Shown here: one piece after another, positions 63,851-64,000 of the stretch | Position numbering within the stretch: the stretch's first letter is position 1 | Layout: every line of letters begins with the position of its first letter | Assembly: GCA_965660815.1 (NCBI GenBank) | Contig: CBFIBG010000058.1 | Location: 1-64,000 of the forward strand | Origin: Glaciecola sp965660815 | Lineage (GTDB): Bacteria > Pseudomonadota > Gammaproteobacteria > Enterobacterales > Alteromonadaceae | DNA: 64,000 bases | Direction of reading: 5' to 3' | Translations under genes and position numbers: made by a program | Notes under the pieces: model-generated | What the model was told of the DNA's origin: nothing | The model's database searches: none | What the model saw: the letters and a program-made list of their open reading frames with translations, nothing else

Positions 63851-64000
63851 ATGCGAGCGAGTATAAAAGGCTTAATTATAACCGCTGCCTTTATTGGTCC
63901 AGGAACCGTCACGACCGCAACGGTTGTGGGAGCCCAGACCGCTTACTCTTTGCTCTGGTTTTTAATCTTCTCAGTGTTTGCGACTTATGTCTTGCAAGAA
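63851..64000 (+). CDS. Nramp-related divalent metal transporter, N-terminal fragment (runs off the window)
   Basis: The first 50 codons of an Nramp-family membrane transporter are present: an N-terminal helix, GPGTVTTATVVGAQTAYSL and the following hydrophobic helix ending at LQE. Classic Mn/Fe Nramps have DPGN in the first helix; the T-T-A form here resembles the Nramp-related branch whose substrates differ (for instance Mg or Al in characterised cases), so metal specificity is uncertain. The 210-bp upstream region holds an imperfect CGAGT/ACTCG inverted repeat. The frame continues past base 64000. Confidence 0.85.
   Translation, partial: MRASIKGLIITAAFIGPGTVTTATVVGAQTAYSLLWFLIFSVFATYVLQE

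Overview
The window is ordinary chromosome from a low-GC marine gammaproteobacterium, most likely of the order Alteromonadales (Alteromonas/Glaciecola-like). Three things point there: the conserved gammaproteobacterial gene strings (trxA/rhlB/gppA, ubiE-ubiJ-ubiB, rppH-ptsP-lgt-thyA, rpoH/ftsX-ftsE-ftsY/rsmD, sfsA-dksA-gluQRS-pcnB-folK-panB-panC, tatABC-tatD-hemB), a large TonB-dependent receptor, and families such as DUF2959. Genus is inferred from gene content only. I saw no rRNA, tRNA, CRISPR array, insertion sequence or prophage.

Layout. 1-1.6 kb: a TonB-dependent receptor that has lost its 5' half, closed by a strong bidirectional terminator. 1.7-8.4 kb: trxA, rhlB-gppA and the ubiquinone genes ubiE-ubiJ-ubiB. 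8.8-13.8 kb: a Tag-like DNA glycosylase with oligopeptidase A, divergent glutathione reductase, and a CBS-pair protein. 14-21 kb: PIN-PhoH ATPase, rapA-rluA, an exported DUF3530 protein and a 107-aa orphan. 20.8-27 kb: the rppH-ptsP-tauE-lgt-thyA operon with divergent mutH. 27-29 kb: a two-cluster ferredoxin behind a textbook FNR site, a YihY-type membrane protein, and metJ behind a tandem MET-box array. 29.2-32.3 kb: an accessory envelope cluster (DUF4331, lipoprotein, DUF4198). 32.3-36.6 kb: DUF2959 lipoprotein, proline iminopeptidase, dtd, a GNAT-thioesterase fusion, rpoH. 37-43.6 kb: an EAL-like/HDOD signalling gene placed between rpoH and ftsX, then ftsX-ftsE, ftsY, rsmD, DUF416 and a MarC-type membrane protein. 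43.7-52.2 kb: small HTH protein, pepB, the sfsA-to-panC string, hemB. 52.3-57.7 kb: diguanylate cyclase, tatD, an exported Cys-motif protein, tatC-tatB-tatA, an outer-membrane barrel candidate. 57.8-64 kb: GST, erpA, DUF6776-like protein, ClC channel, hemJ, a MarR regulator facing a mini-operon of two tiny proteins, a UPF0149 protein and the start of an Nramp-like transporter.

Most genes are housekeeping: redox balance (trxA, gor, erpA, ferredoxin), quinone and haem synthesis (ubi genes, hemB, hemJ), RNA handling (rhlB, rapA, pcnB, rluA, rppH, gluQRS), envelope and export (lgt, tat, fts) and stress control (rpoH, dksA, gppA, ptsP). The least explained parts are the MarR-controlled mini-operon at 62.1-62.9 kb with its perfect 18-bp palindrome, and the DUF4331/lipoprotein/DUF4198 cluster with an inverted repeat just before its first start codon. 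Neither can be called a new system from sequence alone.
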